Shown here: positions 49,811 to 61,389 of the stretch, piece by piece | How positions within the stretch are numbered: position 1 is the stretch's first letter | Layout: the number at the start of each line of letters is the position of its first letter | DNA from: Sipunculus nudus | Taxonomy: Eukaryota > Annelida > Sipuncula > Golfingiida > Sipunculidae | Assembly: GCA_026874595.1 (NCBI GenBank) | Contig: CM049308.1 | Location: 96,584,624-96,648,623, forward strand | Direction: 5' to 3' | Length of the DNA stretch: 64,000 nucleotides | Position numbers and translations under genes: made by a program | The notes under the pieces: model-generated | Told to the model about the DNA's origin: nothing | What the model saw: only the letters and a program-made list of their open reading frames with translations | The model's database searches: none

Positions 49811-49949
49811 AAAAGGGACCTATGGGTCACTGTGCTTAGCTGAAAATGACCTTGAGGGTAAATATCTAAAATAATATCAAATGATGATAAAGTCTAAGAA
49901 GAAAAGGTAATATATGCCATGGCTGGTTGACATGATTGGTTTGTACTGA

Positions 49950-50095
49950 AGAGTAAGAAATTGATGCAAATAATATTTTGTGACCAAACCATGCATTTCC
50001 TAATGTTAAATTTGAAGTAGGTGATCAGTTTGTGAACATAAAATGTATATTATTACCATGATCATTGGCTGGCTTTTTTATAAACTGCTGACAAT
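49950..50095 (-). pseudogene. Endonuclease (EEP) domain relic, copy 3
   Basis: Nucleotide-level similarity to 5030-5160 and 8240-8330: ACCATGATCATTGGCTGGCT then AAACTGCTGACAATTCAG corresponds to the CQQLV segment. It is too decayed to translate continuously. Confidence 0.4.
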
Positions 50096-50238
50096 TCAGC
50101 CGGGGGGGGGGGGGGGGGGGATTAACAACACTTCTGCATATACATACAGGGCAAACAAAGCCTGATCTCCAATTCTGCTGAAGCAGGAAATTAATGAATA
50201 AAAGTCTTTTTTATTTTAAGTTTATATTTCTATACATT

Positions 50239-50242
<4 letters not shown>

Positions 50243-50318
<76 letters not shown>
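50243..50318. repeat. (AT)n microsatellite
   Basis: About 38 uninterrupted AT dinucleotides inside the composite element, in the same module position as the AT run at 5415-5457. Confidence 0.95.
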
Positions 50319-50320
<2 letters not shown>

Positions 50321-51710
50321 GAATATAAAAGTTGATTCATAATTCTAAATTGCATCATCATAAATCTCAATCAGATAACACCACATCATACATGCAAATG
50401 TATATTTATTTTTTACCACAAAAATATATCTTTTAAATTTGCAAAACAATAAATATCTACAAATAATACTTGATAAAGATTTCACAATTTTAAATTGAGC
50501 CTTTATTTATCCATAATTTGCTTCATATTTTATAAATTTATACATACTGATGGGTTTAATTATATTTTAATTTGTTAAAATCATTTAAAAGAAAATTAAT
50601 TTCTTAAAAAATGCTATATTAACACAACATTGGCATCTTCTGGATTACTCCTTGAATTACTTTTCAAGGAAAGTTTTGTATATTGGAGTGGAATCAGCAT
50701 TACAATTAAGGAAATACAGTGCAAACAATTACAATTACTGCATAATACATGGTGAAGAGGGTTTGGGGGGGGGGGGGGGGGGTGATATGAGAATAACTGT
50801 ACACCTGTTACAGCAGGGGATCTCCCCCAGTGACTGTAACAAATCAGTAACCCTGGCATAGCTGACTGCTAGTGACCAGGAGTTAGTTGCCTGCATCTGG
50901 ACCAAGCAAGTGAGTACGATAGAGCCTCAAGAAAAAATTCAATAACTAGCCTAATTATCAAGCTTTTATTTTCAAATTTAAGATTTACACTAATTAAATA
51001 TGAATGTTTACATGCTGTTAAAATTAAATCAACAGTACTCATAGGGAAAAAATGTGCCATGTTAAAAGTTGGGCTAAATTTAAGGTACTGATTTTATTTT
51101 TTTGCGCATAACTTAAAAATTTACAAAATTCAGATCTAATTTTTGGTATACAATTAAATCTTAATGAAAGAAAGTTATATACTTGGAGAAAAACGTCTCT
51201 AGCTTAAAAAAATTTCATGTTTAGTAAACAAATATTTTTCCTGATTTTTTACAAAGTCCGATATGTCCAAGCCTATAACATATAGATATTTACACTTTAC
51301 AGTCTTAATTTCTGACATGTATATATCGGAAATAAATATGGGAATAGTCCAGGTAAATATTAAGAAAAAATAGATAAGTGGTTTTGATATTAGGCAATCC
51401 TGAAGTGTGTTAATAGGTTTAAAATTGAAATTTGAGGTATTTCCTTATTTTTCAAAGGAACAAAGTCGTAGTGACCCAGCTTTCTGGTTTGGTAGGAGAT
51501 CATGGGGACATCTAACAGTATGCCCAATTTTGGATTTGTAGGTCTAATGGTTTCAAAATGAGCCAGTCTAGCGGCCGGACGAACGGACGATGGACAATTA
51601 ACCACGACTATAGCTCAATAGCTCAGATGACTTAAAGTCAACTGAGCTAAAAATCATCAGCTAAAAAGTTGATTTTTTTAAGTTAATTGACCAATTGTCA
51701 TATATGACTG

Positions 51711-51855
51711 CATTATGAATTACATAACATAAAATATCCTCTGTTACACATTATGAATTATATAACATAAAATATCCTCTGTGACACATTATGAATTACA
51801 TAACATAAAATATCCTCTGTGAATTACATAACATAAAATAATCCTGTGACACAAA
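51711..51855. repeat. 38-bp tandem repeat (about 4 units)
   Basis: Units of ATTATGAATTACATAACATA then AAATATCCTCTGTGACAC, the last one shortened. Confidence 0.85.
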
Positions 51856-51921
51856 TCCAAAGTAATCTGAAATGAAGCTTTGTTTTAAGCTGTGTATATC
51901 CATTAACCATGATACATTCTT

Positions 51922-54252
51922 CAAAACTAGACATTTCTTGGCACCGCAGGTGCCAGAGTATCCCCAGACATAGTACCCCCCCCCCCTTTAAGAATAGGCC
52001 CCCAATTTTTAGCAGCATATACTGACACTTGGCAAGCAATTATTGTTTCTTCCATCTATCAATCCACAATCTTTTTGAAGATGTTGGTCCTGTGACCTTG
52101 ACCTTTGACCTCATGACCCCAAAATCAATTGGGGTCTTAATTGCTTTTTCAATGGGACATATGTGTCAAGTTTGAAATCTATACATCAATAAAAGCAGGA
52201 ATTATCATCCAGAAACTAATTTTTTGACAGATGGCTCCTGTGGCCTTGACCTTTGACCTTGTGACCCCAAAATTGATATTGATCATCCACTTTTATATAT
52301 AAATCAAGAGAGGTCTAGATTTATTGATGGGCCATATATAAGTCAGGTTTGAAATCCATATATTTATCCAAGCTTGAATTATCATCTCGGGAACTATTTT
52401 TTGGACAGATGGCTCCTGTGACCTTCACCTTTAACCTTGTGACCTCACAAGTAACAGGCATCTTCCTCTATTGGCAGGGGAACTGTATGTGCAAGATGAA
52501 ATGTCTGAGATGAAATTTTTGGCTGAAAATGCATCCACAATCTTTTTAAAGATGTGTCCTGTGACCTTGACCTTTGACCTCATGAACCCAAAATCAATTC
52601 GGGTCTTGCTTTTCCAGTGGGACATATACAAGTCAAGTTTGAAATCTATACATCAATAAAAGCAGGAATTATAATCCAGAAACTAATTTTGGACAGATGG
52701 CTCCTGTAACCTTCATCTTTGACCTTGTTACCTCAAAATTGATAGGGTTCTTCCTCTATTGGCAGTTGAACTATATGTGCAAGATGAAAGATCTGAGATG
52801 AAATGTTTGGCTGAAAATGCATCCACATCTTTTTAAAGATGTGTCCTGTGACCTTGACCTTTGACCTTGTGACCCCAAAATCAATTCTGGTCTTGCTTTT
52901 CCAATGGGACATATACAAGTGAAGTTTGAAATCCATACTTCAATAAAAGCAGGAATTATCATTCAGAAACTAATTTTTCGACAGATGGCTGACCTTCACC
53001 TTTCACCTTTGACCTTGTGAGCTCAAAACTGATAGGGGTCCACGTCTCTTGGCAGGTGAACTATATGTGCAAGATAAAAGATCTGAAATGAATTGTTCAT
53101 CCAGAAACTAATTTTTGAACAGATGGCCCCTGTGACCTTCACCTTTGACCCTGTGACCTCAAAATTGATAGGGGTCTTCCTCTATTGGCAGATGAACTAT
53201 ATGTGCAAGATGAAAGGTCTGAGATGAAATGTTTGGCTGAAAATGCATCCACAATCTTTTTAAAAATGTTTCCTGTGACCTTGACCTTTGACCTCATGAC
53301 CCCAAAATCAATTGGAGTCTTGCTTTTTAAATGGGACATATATAAGTCAAGTTTGAAATCAATACATCAATAAAAGCAGGAATTATAATTCAGAAACTAA
53401 TTTTTGACAGATAGCTCCTTTGGCCTTGACCTTTAACCTTGTGACCCCAAAATTGATATGGATCATCCACTATATGCAAGTGAGTTATATATTCAAGATG
53501 GAAGACCTGGGATGAAAGTTTGGCTTAAAATACAACCACAGTATCTGTTAAGATGCGAGTCTAGTGACCTTGACCTTTGACCTCATGACCCTAGAACCTA
53601 TAGGGTTCTTACTTTAGTGGTGGGCCATACATAAGTCACGTTTGAAATCCATATGGCTATAAACACTGGAGATATCATGAGAGGTGTGTGATTTTCACGA
53701 AATATGGACACATTAAAGGTCAAGGCCACTCTCATGGTAAAGGTCATGACCCAAATGTTAACAGACCTCATCCCATAACCCATCTCTCAACATGTGCATA
53801 ATATGAAAGAAATCTGTCCATTAGTTTTTGACTTATAATGCTTACAGTACTGTCAAGTGGCAATTATGGGGATATTAAAAGGCGTAAAAACAAGAAAAGG
53901 ATAATAGATGGCACCACCAGTTTCCGGTATATCACAAATCTATCCAAGATCTTCGGTCACCTTGATTTTTGGACCAATCCATCCAAGCTTACTTGAGATA
54001 ATTAAGAATTTGTGTTATTTTCAGCAAAAATGAACCTTTTCAAGGTCAAGGTCACTCTCCTAGCATAGGTCATGACCCAATTTTAAATAGGCTTCGTCCC
54101 CTTACCTATATCTATACAAGTTTAAAGTTTGAAAAAGATCAGTGAAATATTTTTTGAGTTATCCCCCTCACAAGGTTTTTCTGCGGTGGCGGTGGTGGCG
54201 GCGGGACCGTCGTGAAACCATAGTATCCCAACTTTATCTGGGGATACAATTA
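51922..54252 (+). mobile_element. Hairpin-ended dispersed element, family B copy 2
   Basis: The same left terminus (AAAACTAGACATTTC, TGGCACC-GCA-GGTGCCA hairpin) and right terminus (GGCGGTGGTGGCGGCGGG, then GTATCCCAAC...GGGGATACAATTA) as 13768-15478. It is about 620 bp longer because the interior has more tandem units of about 300 bp, seen as repeated CTCCTGTGACCTTCACC, TTGGCTGAAAATGCATCCAC and ACATATACAAGTCAAGTTTG words. Perfect TGACCTTTGACCT motifs recur (for example near 52098, 52250, 52566, 52856, 53282, 53573). Confidence 0.75.
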
Positions 54253-54463
54253 ACACTGCCATTCAAGTTCTTTTGAAGCCAGTTTCCTAGAAAAGTCATT
54301 ATAAACCTTTCAGCTGTTTTAGTCAGCAGGTGGACTGTTATTGTAACTTGTTGATTGACAATGCTGCATTAATTTGTAAATAAATTGATAAAATATATAT
54401 AAATTAAGATATCTTATTTATTTTATTATTTTATAAAGGATCCTAATGAATAACATTACAATC

Positions 54464-54792
54464 CGAGGAGTGGTTAAGAAACAAACAATGTTGCATGGAA
54501 TTAATACAAACCAGGAGTGGTTAAGAAAACAACAATATTGTATGAAATTAATACATCCCAGGAGTGGTTAAGAAACCAACAATATTGTGTGAAATTAATA
54601 CATCCCAGGAGTGGTTAAGAAACCAACAATGTTGCATGGAATTAATACATCCCAGGAGTGGTTAAGAAACCAACAATGTTGTATGAAATTAATACATCCC
54701 AGGAGTGGTTAAGAAACCAACATTGTTGTATGGAATTAATACACCCGAGGAGTGGTTAAGAACTCAACAATCTGGCATGGAATTAATACATC
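54464..54792. repeat. 47-bp tandem repeat (7 units)
   Basis: Units of CCAGGAGTGGTTAAGAAACC, AACAATGTTGTATGGAATTA and ATACATC. They are well conserved, with one diverged last unit. Confidence 0.92.
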
Positions 54793-55097
54793 TGAGAAAT
54801 CAATAAAGATGACTGACAGTTATTGCAAACACTGTATTATAAAGGATTTTTTAAAATTTCAATTTGATGCTGTTTGGTAATGGGCCATGAAATGTAAGTA
54901 TGCAGGCATATTATAGGTTTGTAGCACATGATCAGCCTGTAATGATCAGTCTGAAATCAGGTTTGCCAATGGTCACATTGTAACAACAAAAATTTTCTTT
55001 TATGTTCTTTAAATAATACTCATAACTCTCTACAATACTTTGAAATTCTGTCATGATAATATGTATTACACAACCTGTTTATCAAGCTGATAAAGAA
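54793..55097. other. Unassigned intron 1 sequence
   Basis: About 300 bp, AT-rich; nothing recognised. Confidence 0.5.
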
Positions 55098-55735
55098 CAA
55101 GTGACCCAGCGGTCATGACGCTCAGCTGACTAGGAAGACCTTCATATAAGGAATTATATCATCTGAATGCCAAAATCAACTGAAGCAAAGCTCAGAGGAT
55201 ATGGGTAACAGAGACCTAATTTCAGGTTTCCATGGAGATTTTTCATGGACCTCCCTTGATGTCAAGTTAGAAGACTCTAGGTGTAATGGTTACAATTTGT
55301 GCCCTGTTAACAGATGGCCACATCTTCGAAGGTCTCAAAAACAGAGAAGACAAATGCATAAAAATTCGAAAAAATCCAGGTGGTGCCACCAGTCTGCAGG
55401 AACTGATGAAACATTCCATGATCAATAAGCATGCATAGAATCATGGCTATCAATGCATTAGTAATTCAGATACTGGAGCAATTGTATCAAACTTTTATTT
55501 TTCTGGGGGATACTTATACTTTTGAGTCCCATAGCTCAAAGAATAGGGGTAACAGAGACCTTATTTCAGGTTTCCAAGGAGATTTTTCATGGACATCCCT
55601 GGATGTCAAGTTACAAGATCCCAGGTCCAGCGGTTAAGATTTGTGCCTGGTTAACGGACAGACAGACAGACAGATGGACAGAGAGACAGACAAAGAGTGA
55701 TCGCTATAGCTCAGATGACTTTTAAATCAATAAAA
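55098..55735 (+). mobile_element. Short element with family D interior
   Basis: The left end is CAAGTGACCCAGCGGTCATG and CGCTCAGCTGAC. The interior is two family D units with GGTGCCACCAGTCTGCAGG. The right end is a GACAGACAGACAGATGGACA tract (55659-55690) and a truncated palindrome (55707-55720). It is the most compact version of the shared end structure. Confidence 0.6.
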
Positions 55736-56117
55736 GTTCATTCAAGTAAAATTCATGGACTTTTTTATTTAGTCAATTTTTTACCAGCCCTGGACTACTT
55801 GCTTGTGCCCCAACCCTCTGTCAACTGGGCACAGTTTATATGTAGACCGTCATGTGTCATTTGAGCTTGAATGTGACCTGACATGTAATAAGTAGGAGTA
55901 CAAGTTAAACAAGGTTCTATTTTCACTTGTCTGAGAGGACATGTTTGTACTGTTAATTTTTTACGTAGTGACGATGTAGAACTACTTGAATTTTTTAGCT
56001 CTGGTGCATATTCATGGAAAGATCATATTCTGACTGACTAAATCACTTTCTGCCAAAGAAACATCACCTGATTAACCTGTTATTTCATTCTGTTACTCGC
56101 AAATATTTACTTCCACA
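55736..56117. other. Unassigned intron 1 sequence
   Basis: Unique sequence before the 36-bp array; nothing recognised. Confidence 0.5.
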
Positions 56118-59100
56118 TAGTGACCCATCAGCTAATCAGGTGGATCAGTCACACAGTGACCCGTCAGCTGGTCAGGTGGATCAGTCACAGAGTGACCCAG
56201 CAGCTGATCAGGTGGATCAGACACAGAGTGACCCATCAGATGGGTCAGTGACAGGGTGACCAATCAGATGATAAGATGGTCAGTCACAGAGTGACCCATC
56301 AGCTGATCAGGTGGATCGGTCACATAGTGATCCATCAGCTGATCAGGTAGATCAGACACAGAGTGACCCATCAGCTGATCAGCTGGGTCAGTGACAGGGT
56401 GACCCATCAGCTGATAAGATGGTCAGTCACAGAGTGACCCATCAGCTGATCAGGTGGATCAGTCACAGAGTGACCCATTAGCTGATAAGATGGTCAGTCA
56501 CAAAGTGACATATCAGCTTATCAGGTGGGTCAGTCATATAATGATCCATCAGCTGATCAGGTGGATCAGTCACAGAGTGACCCATCAGCTGATAAGATGG
56601 TCAGTCACAGAGTGACCCATCAGCTTATCAGGTGGGTCAGTCATATAATGACCCATTAGCTGATCAGGTAGATCAGTCATCTTGACTCATCAGCTGATCA
56701 GTTAGGTTAATCACAGAGTGACCCATCAGTTGATCAGGTTGATCAGTCACAGAGTGACCCATTAGCTGATAAGATGGTCAGTCACAAAGTGACATATCAG
56801 CTTATCAGGTGGGTCAGTCATATAATGATCCATCAGCTGATCAGGTGGATCAGTCACAGAGTGACCCATCAGCTGATAAGATGGTCAGTCACAGAGTGAC
56901 CCATCAGCTTATCAGGTGGGTCAGTCATATAATGACCCATTAGCTGATCAGGTAGATCAGTCATCTTGACTCATCAGCTGATCAGTTAGGTTAATCACAG
57001 AGTGACCCATCAGTTGATCAGGTTGATCTGTCACAGAGTGACCCATCAGCTTATCAGGTGGGTCAGTCATATAGTGACCCATCAGCTGATCAGGTGGATC
57101 AGTCACAGAGTGACCCATCAGCTGATCAGGTGGATCAGTCACAGAGTGACCCATCAGCTGATCAGGTGGATAAGTCACAAAGTTACCCATCAGCTGATCA
57201 GATGGGTCAGTGACAGGGTGACCCATCAGCTGATCAAATGGTTAGTGCCAGAGTGACCCATCAGCTGATCAGGTTGATCTGTCACAGAGTGACCCATCAG
57301 CTGATCAGGTAGATCAGACACAGAGTGACCCATCAGCTGTTTAGCTGGGTCAGTGACAGGGCGACCCATCAGCTATTGAGGTGGGTCAGTCATATAGTGA
57401 CCCATCAGCTGATCAGGTGGATCAGTCACAGAGTGACCCATCAGCTGATCAGGTGGATCATTCACAGTGTGACCAATCAGCTGATAAGATGGTCAGTCAC
57501 AGAGTGACCCATCAGCTTATCAGGTGGGTCAGTCATATAATGACCCATTAGCTGATCAGGTAGATCAGTCATCTTGACTCATCAGCTGATCAGTTAGTAG
57601 GTTAATCACAGAGTGACCCATCAGTTGATCAGGTTGATCTGTCACAGAGTGACCCCTCAGCTATTGAGGTGGGTCAGTCATATAGTGACCCATCAGCTGA
57701 TCAGGTGGATCAGTCACAGAGTGACCCATCAGCTGATCAGGTGGATCTGTCACAGAGTGACCCATCAGCTGATCAGGTGGATCAGTCACATAGTGACCCA
57801 TCAGCTGATCAGGTGGATCAGTCACAGAGTGACCGATCAGCTGATCAGGTAGATCAGACACAGAGTGACCCATCAGCTGATCAGCTGGGTCAGTGACAGG
57901 GTGACCAATCAGCTGATAAGATGGTCAGTCACAGAGTGACCCATCAGCTGATCAGGTTGATCTGTCACAGAGTGACCCATCAGCTGATCAGGTGGATCAG
58001 TCACATAGTGACCCATCAGCTGATCAGGTGGATCAGTCACAGAGTGACCCATCAGCTGATCAGGTAGATCAGACACAGAGTGACCCATCAGCTGATCAGC
58101 TGGGTCAGTGACAGGGTGACCGATCAGCTGATAAGATGGTCAGTCACAGAGTGACCCATCAGCTGATCAGGTGGATCAGTCACAGAGTGACCCATTAGCT
58201 GATAAGATGGTCAGTCACAAAGTGACCCATCAGCTTATCAGGTGGGTCAGTCATATAATGACCCATCAGCTGATCAGGTGAATCAGTCACAGTGTGACCC
58301 ATCAGCTGATAAGATGGTCAGTCACAGAGTGACCCATCAGCTTATCAGGTGGGTCAGTCATATAATGACCCATTAGCTGATCAGGTAGATTAGTCATCTT
58401 GACTCATCAGCTGATCAGGTGGGTCAGTCACATCAATCTTGACTCATCAGCTGATCAGTTAGGTTAATCACAGAGTGACCCATCAGTTGATCTGGTGGGT
58501 CAGTGACAGGGTGAGCCATCAGCTGATAAGATGGTCAGTCACAGAGTGACCCATCAGCTGATCAGGTGGATCAGTCACAGAGTGACCCAGCAGCTGATCA
58601 GGTTGATCAGTCACAGAGTGACCCATCAGCTGATCAGGTTGATCAGTCACAGAGTGACCCATCAGCTGATCAGGTTGATCAGTCACAGAGTGACCCATCA
58701 GCTGATCAGGTGGATAAGTCACAGAGAGACCCATCAGCTGATCAGGTTGATCAGTCACAGAGTGACCCAGCAGCTGATCAGGTTGATCAGTCACAGAGTG
58801 ACCCAGCAGCTGATCAGGTGGATCAGTCACAGAGAGACCCATCAGCTGATTAGGTTGATCAGTCACAGAGTGACCCAGCAGCTGATCAGGTTGATCAGTC
58901 ACAGAGTGACCCAGCAGCTGATCAGGTGGATCAGTCACATAGTGACCCAGCAGCTGATCAGGTGGATCAGTCACATAGTGACCCAGCAGCTGATCAGGTT
59001 GATCAGTCACAGAGTGACCCAGCAGCTGATCAGGTGGATCAGTCACATAGTGACCCTGCAGCTGATCAGGTGGATCAGTCACATAGTGACCCAGCAGCTG

Positions 59101-59560
59101 ATCAGGTTGATCTGTCACAGAGTGACCCCTCAGCTGATGAGGTGGGTCAGTCATATAGTGACCCATCAGCTGATCAGGTGGATCAGTCACAGAGTGACCC
59201 ATCAGCTGATCAGGTGGATAAGTCACAAAGTTACCCTTCAGCTGATCAATTGGGTCAGTGACAGGGTGAAGCATCAGCTGATCAAATGGTTAGTCACAGA
59301 GTGACCCATCAGCTGATCAGGTTGATCTGTCACAGAGTGACCCATCAGCTGATCAGGTGGATCAGTCACATAGTGACCCATCAGCTGATCAGGTGGATCA
59401 GTCACATAGTGACCCAGCAGCTGATCAGGTGGATCAGTCACATGGTGACCCAGCAGCTGATCAGGTGGATCAGTCACAGAGTGACCCAGCAGCTGATCAG
59501 GTGGATCAGTCACAGAGTGACCCAGCAGCTGATCAGGTGGATCAGTCAAAGAGTGATAAA
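56118..59560. repeat. 36-bp minisatellite array (about 95 units)
   Basis: Each unit carries GTGACCCATCAGCTGATCAG then GTGGATCAGTCACAGA, with shorter 30-34-bp variants such as ATAAGATGGTCAGTCACAGA in the left half. CAGCTG and CTGATCAG palindromes overlap inside each unit. The right part (58540-59560) is more homogeneous, with CCAGCAG replacing CCATCAG. Since 36 is a multiple of 3, frames up to 257 codons stay open on both strands, but these are repeat artefacts. The array ends about 285 bp from the exon 1 donor. Confidence 0.97.
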
Positions 59561-59845
59561 ATATGTTTAAAAAATCTCTATCAAAATCATCTCTCATAAC
59601 TTACCATTTCTTATTATGTTTGCACAAGCTATTATGTAAAAACTTATTCAGAATATTAAATAATCTAATAATAATGTAATACGTATTCAGAGTATAACAA
59701 TCTAAATTTACATATCATTAACGTTTACACATGTATCCAGATATAAAAAGCTGGTGGGATTAAAATAATTTTTTTTTCATTTCTGAATATTAGAAGGAGA
59801 ATATTTTGACTGTATGTTTATGCATGAATAGAAGTGAATACTTAC
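59561..59845. other. ABCB10 intron 1, exon 1-proximal part
   Basis: Unique AT-rich sequence between the 36-bp array and the exon 1 donor GTAAGT (59840-59845). Confidence 0.7.
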
Positions 59846-60425
59846 CAGCTATTCTCCATCGCTCAGGCTTGGCCAGCCTTATCAGTCTTGTCAGTTCTGA
59901 CCTACTAGGCACTGCCACATTCCCCTGGACAGGCACTGGATTGGTCTTATTTACACTGTTGCTGCTACGACGTATAATGGTCAAACAGGGTGATTGGTTG
60001 ATCCGTGAATTTTTAAGCAATGAATGAAAATGTGAAACTCTATTACATGAATTATGTATTCCCCTACTTAACTTTATGTTTAAACATGATTTATGTATTG
60101 CCAGTCCACGTGTATTGTAATGGCCTATTGGACAAAGTCTGGTGATAGAAGGGCCACCAGCACCTCGGCTCAGTGGGCCCCGTCCAACTGGCCCGGGACA
60201 GTTCGTATTACACAACATAGTCCTTGTTGATTCTAGTGCTGATCGAGCCTGGTGGTCATGACTGTAAGTTCTCCAACTTGTATTCATTTTGACAGGATAG
60301 TTCTTACTACACAACAAATGATTCTGGTTCCAGGGGTGCCATACCTTCCCAAGGCCTGACGACAGTGATGTTGACATCTTGCGACAGAAACCGCACGTCA
60401 GTGCAAGCGCAAACGATGTAGTCAT
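59846..60425 (-). CDS. ABCB10: ABCB10-like mitochondrial ABC transporter, coding exon 1
   Basis: 580 coding bp encode residues 1-193 and the first base of Gly194. The start is the first ATG after an in-frame TAA 24 bp upstream. The N-terminus is rich in Ser, Thr, Arg and Lys and nearly free of acidic residues for about 30 positions (MTTSFALALTCGFCRKMSTS), as expected of a mitochondrial presequence; vertebrate ABCB10 has a long one. The rest of the exon is poorly conserved until SELTRLIRLAKPERWRIAG, which matches the segment just before TM1 in ABCB10. The donor is G|GTAAGT at 59845. The reading frame continues 18 codons into the intron, so open length alone would misplace the exon end. Cleavage site and exact mature N-terminus cannot be told. 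Confidence 0.88.
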
Positions 60426-60949
60426 CGTTATGATACAAATCCTGGTTTATTTAAACAAAGTGCAGTTATTTATGTGAATTTCATACTTCAAATTAATCGG
60501 ACTGAATCCATGCACCCCTTATCATGACAATCAAGACAAAGGACCTGATAATTAACTAACGTCTCAAGTTTTCTGCTCACTCACGTTCCATGTTGGGACA
60601 TCCTTGTTGACCTAACCTTGACATGAGGGAATCCCGGAATCCCCACGATGAGGCTATTTATAACTAAATTATTGTTCACTCATCTGTTCATAGATGGCGC
60701 ACTACTCCGACTGCGTCTGTTCCAAACTCACACATGTATCCATGGCCTTGAGTCCTCATCTGCCTTAAAATTAACAGGTTACAGATAATTTTTTAAACTG
60801 ACAGCTTGCCACCTCTGATCAGCACGATGTTTGAATGGAAACTGCAATTAATTTGTTCCATTGGTGTACCGACATTAAGGTTAAATAAATGAATAACATA
60901 GGCCTAATTCTAGTTCAAATTTGTTATTTTCGTGCAGAACTCTGCATGT
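60426..60949. promoter_or_regulatory. Presumed 5' UTR and promoter region of ABCB10
   Basis: This is the sequence upstream of the ABCB10 start on the minus strand. It is less AT-rich than the introns, with GATGAGGCTATTTAT and CCCGGAATCCCC words near 60630-60660, but no TATA box, initiator or 5' non-coding exon can be defined by eye. The label rests on position only. Confidence 0.4.
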
Positions 60950-61344
60950 TAGGGCTGAAACGGGTACAAAATTTTGGACTCGAGTACCCGATAGGCATTA
61001 CCCGACTCGGACTCGAGTACTCGTTACCATGGCAACGCTGTGAAGATAAAACGAACATTTGTTTACCGATGCAAAATATGCATAAATTTGACTTAGTGAC
61101 GGCTTAACTTTATCGCAACGAAGGAATAGATATATGTCATAACAAGACCTCGGTTGATTTGACTAGCATATGTTTAGAGCCCTACGCCAGGCTACGACAA
61201 TGGAAATCCTACAGACTGTCCTAAAATTTGCAGTAAAGTACATATATGCATGTACATACAAGAGTACTCGAGTCCAAATCTTGGACTCGAGTACTCGGTA
61301 AGTATTACCCAGACTCGAGTACTCGAGTACTCCTTTCAGCCCTT
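60950..61344. mobile_element. hAT-type MITE with 8-bp target-site duplication
   Basis: CTGCATGT occurs directly on both sides (60942-60949 and 61345-61352). The 395-bp insert has terminal inverted repeats TAGGGCTGAAA at the left and TTTCAGCCCTT at the right. Inside each end are ACTCGAGTAC palindromes and TTGGACTCGAGTAC words in inverted orientation. An 8-bp duplication and a short AGGGCTG-type terminus are typical of hAT elements. There is no transposase, so it is non-autonomous. It sits about 525 bp upstream of the ABCB10 start codon. Confidence 0.85.
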
Positions 61345-61389
61345 CTGCATGTTATTTAAGTTAACATGCATAATATCTGTCACTAGGGC

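Larger units (their letters stand above)
49811..51649 (+). mobile_element. Composite non-autonomous element, best complete copy
   Basis: All modules are in one 1.84-kb block. The left end is AGGGACCTATGGGTCACTGT and CTTAGCTGAAAATG. Next come the endonuclease relic (about 49950-50095), poly-G (50102-50120), a 76-bp AT run (50243-50318), a second poly-G (50765-50782), a family C copy (50920-51570), a short GGACGAACGGACGATGGAC tract and the palindrome at 51619-51649. The order matches 7588-11618 and defines one element family. It lies in ABCB10 intron 1. No intact gene is carried. Confidence 0.65.

Noticed and set aside
58519-59304. Overlapping 251- and 257-codon frames on both strands
   Set aside because: The 36-bp period is a multiple of 3 and the unit lacks stops in these frames, so long open frames arise automatically. 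No non-repetitive sequence, splice context or known domain supports coding.
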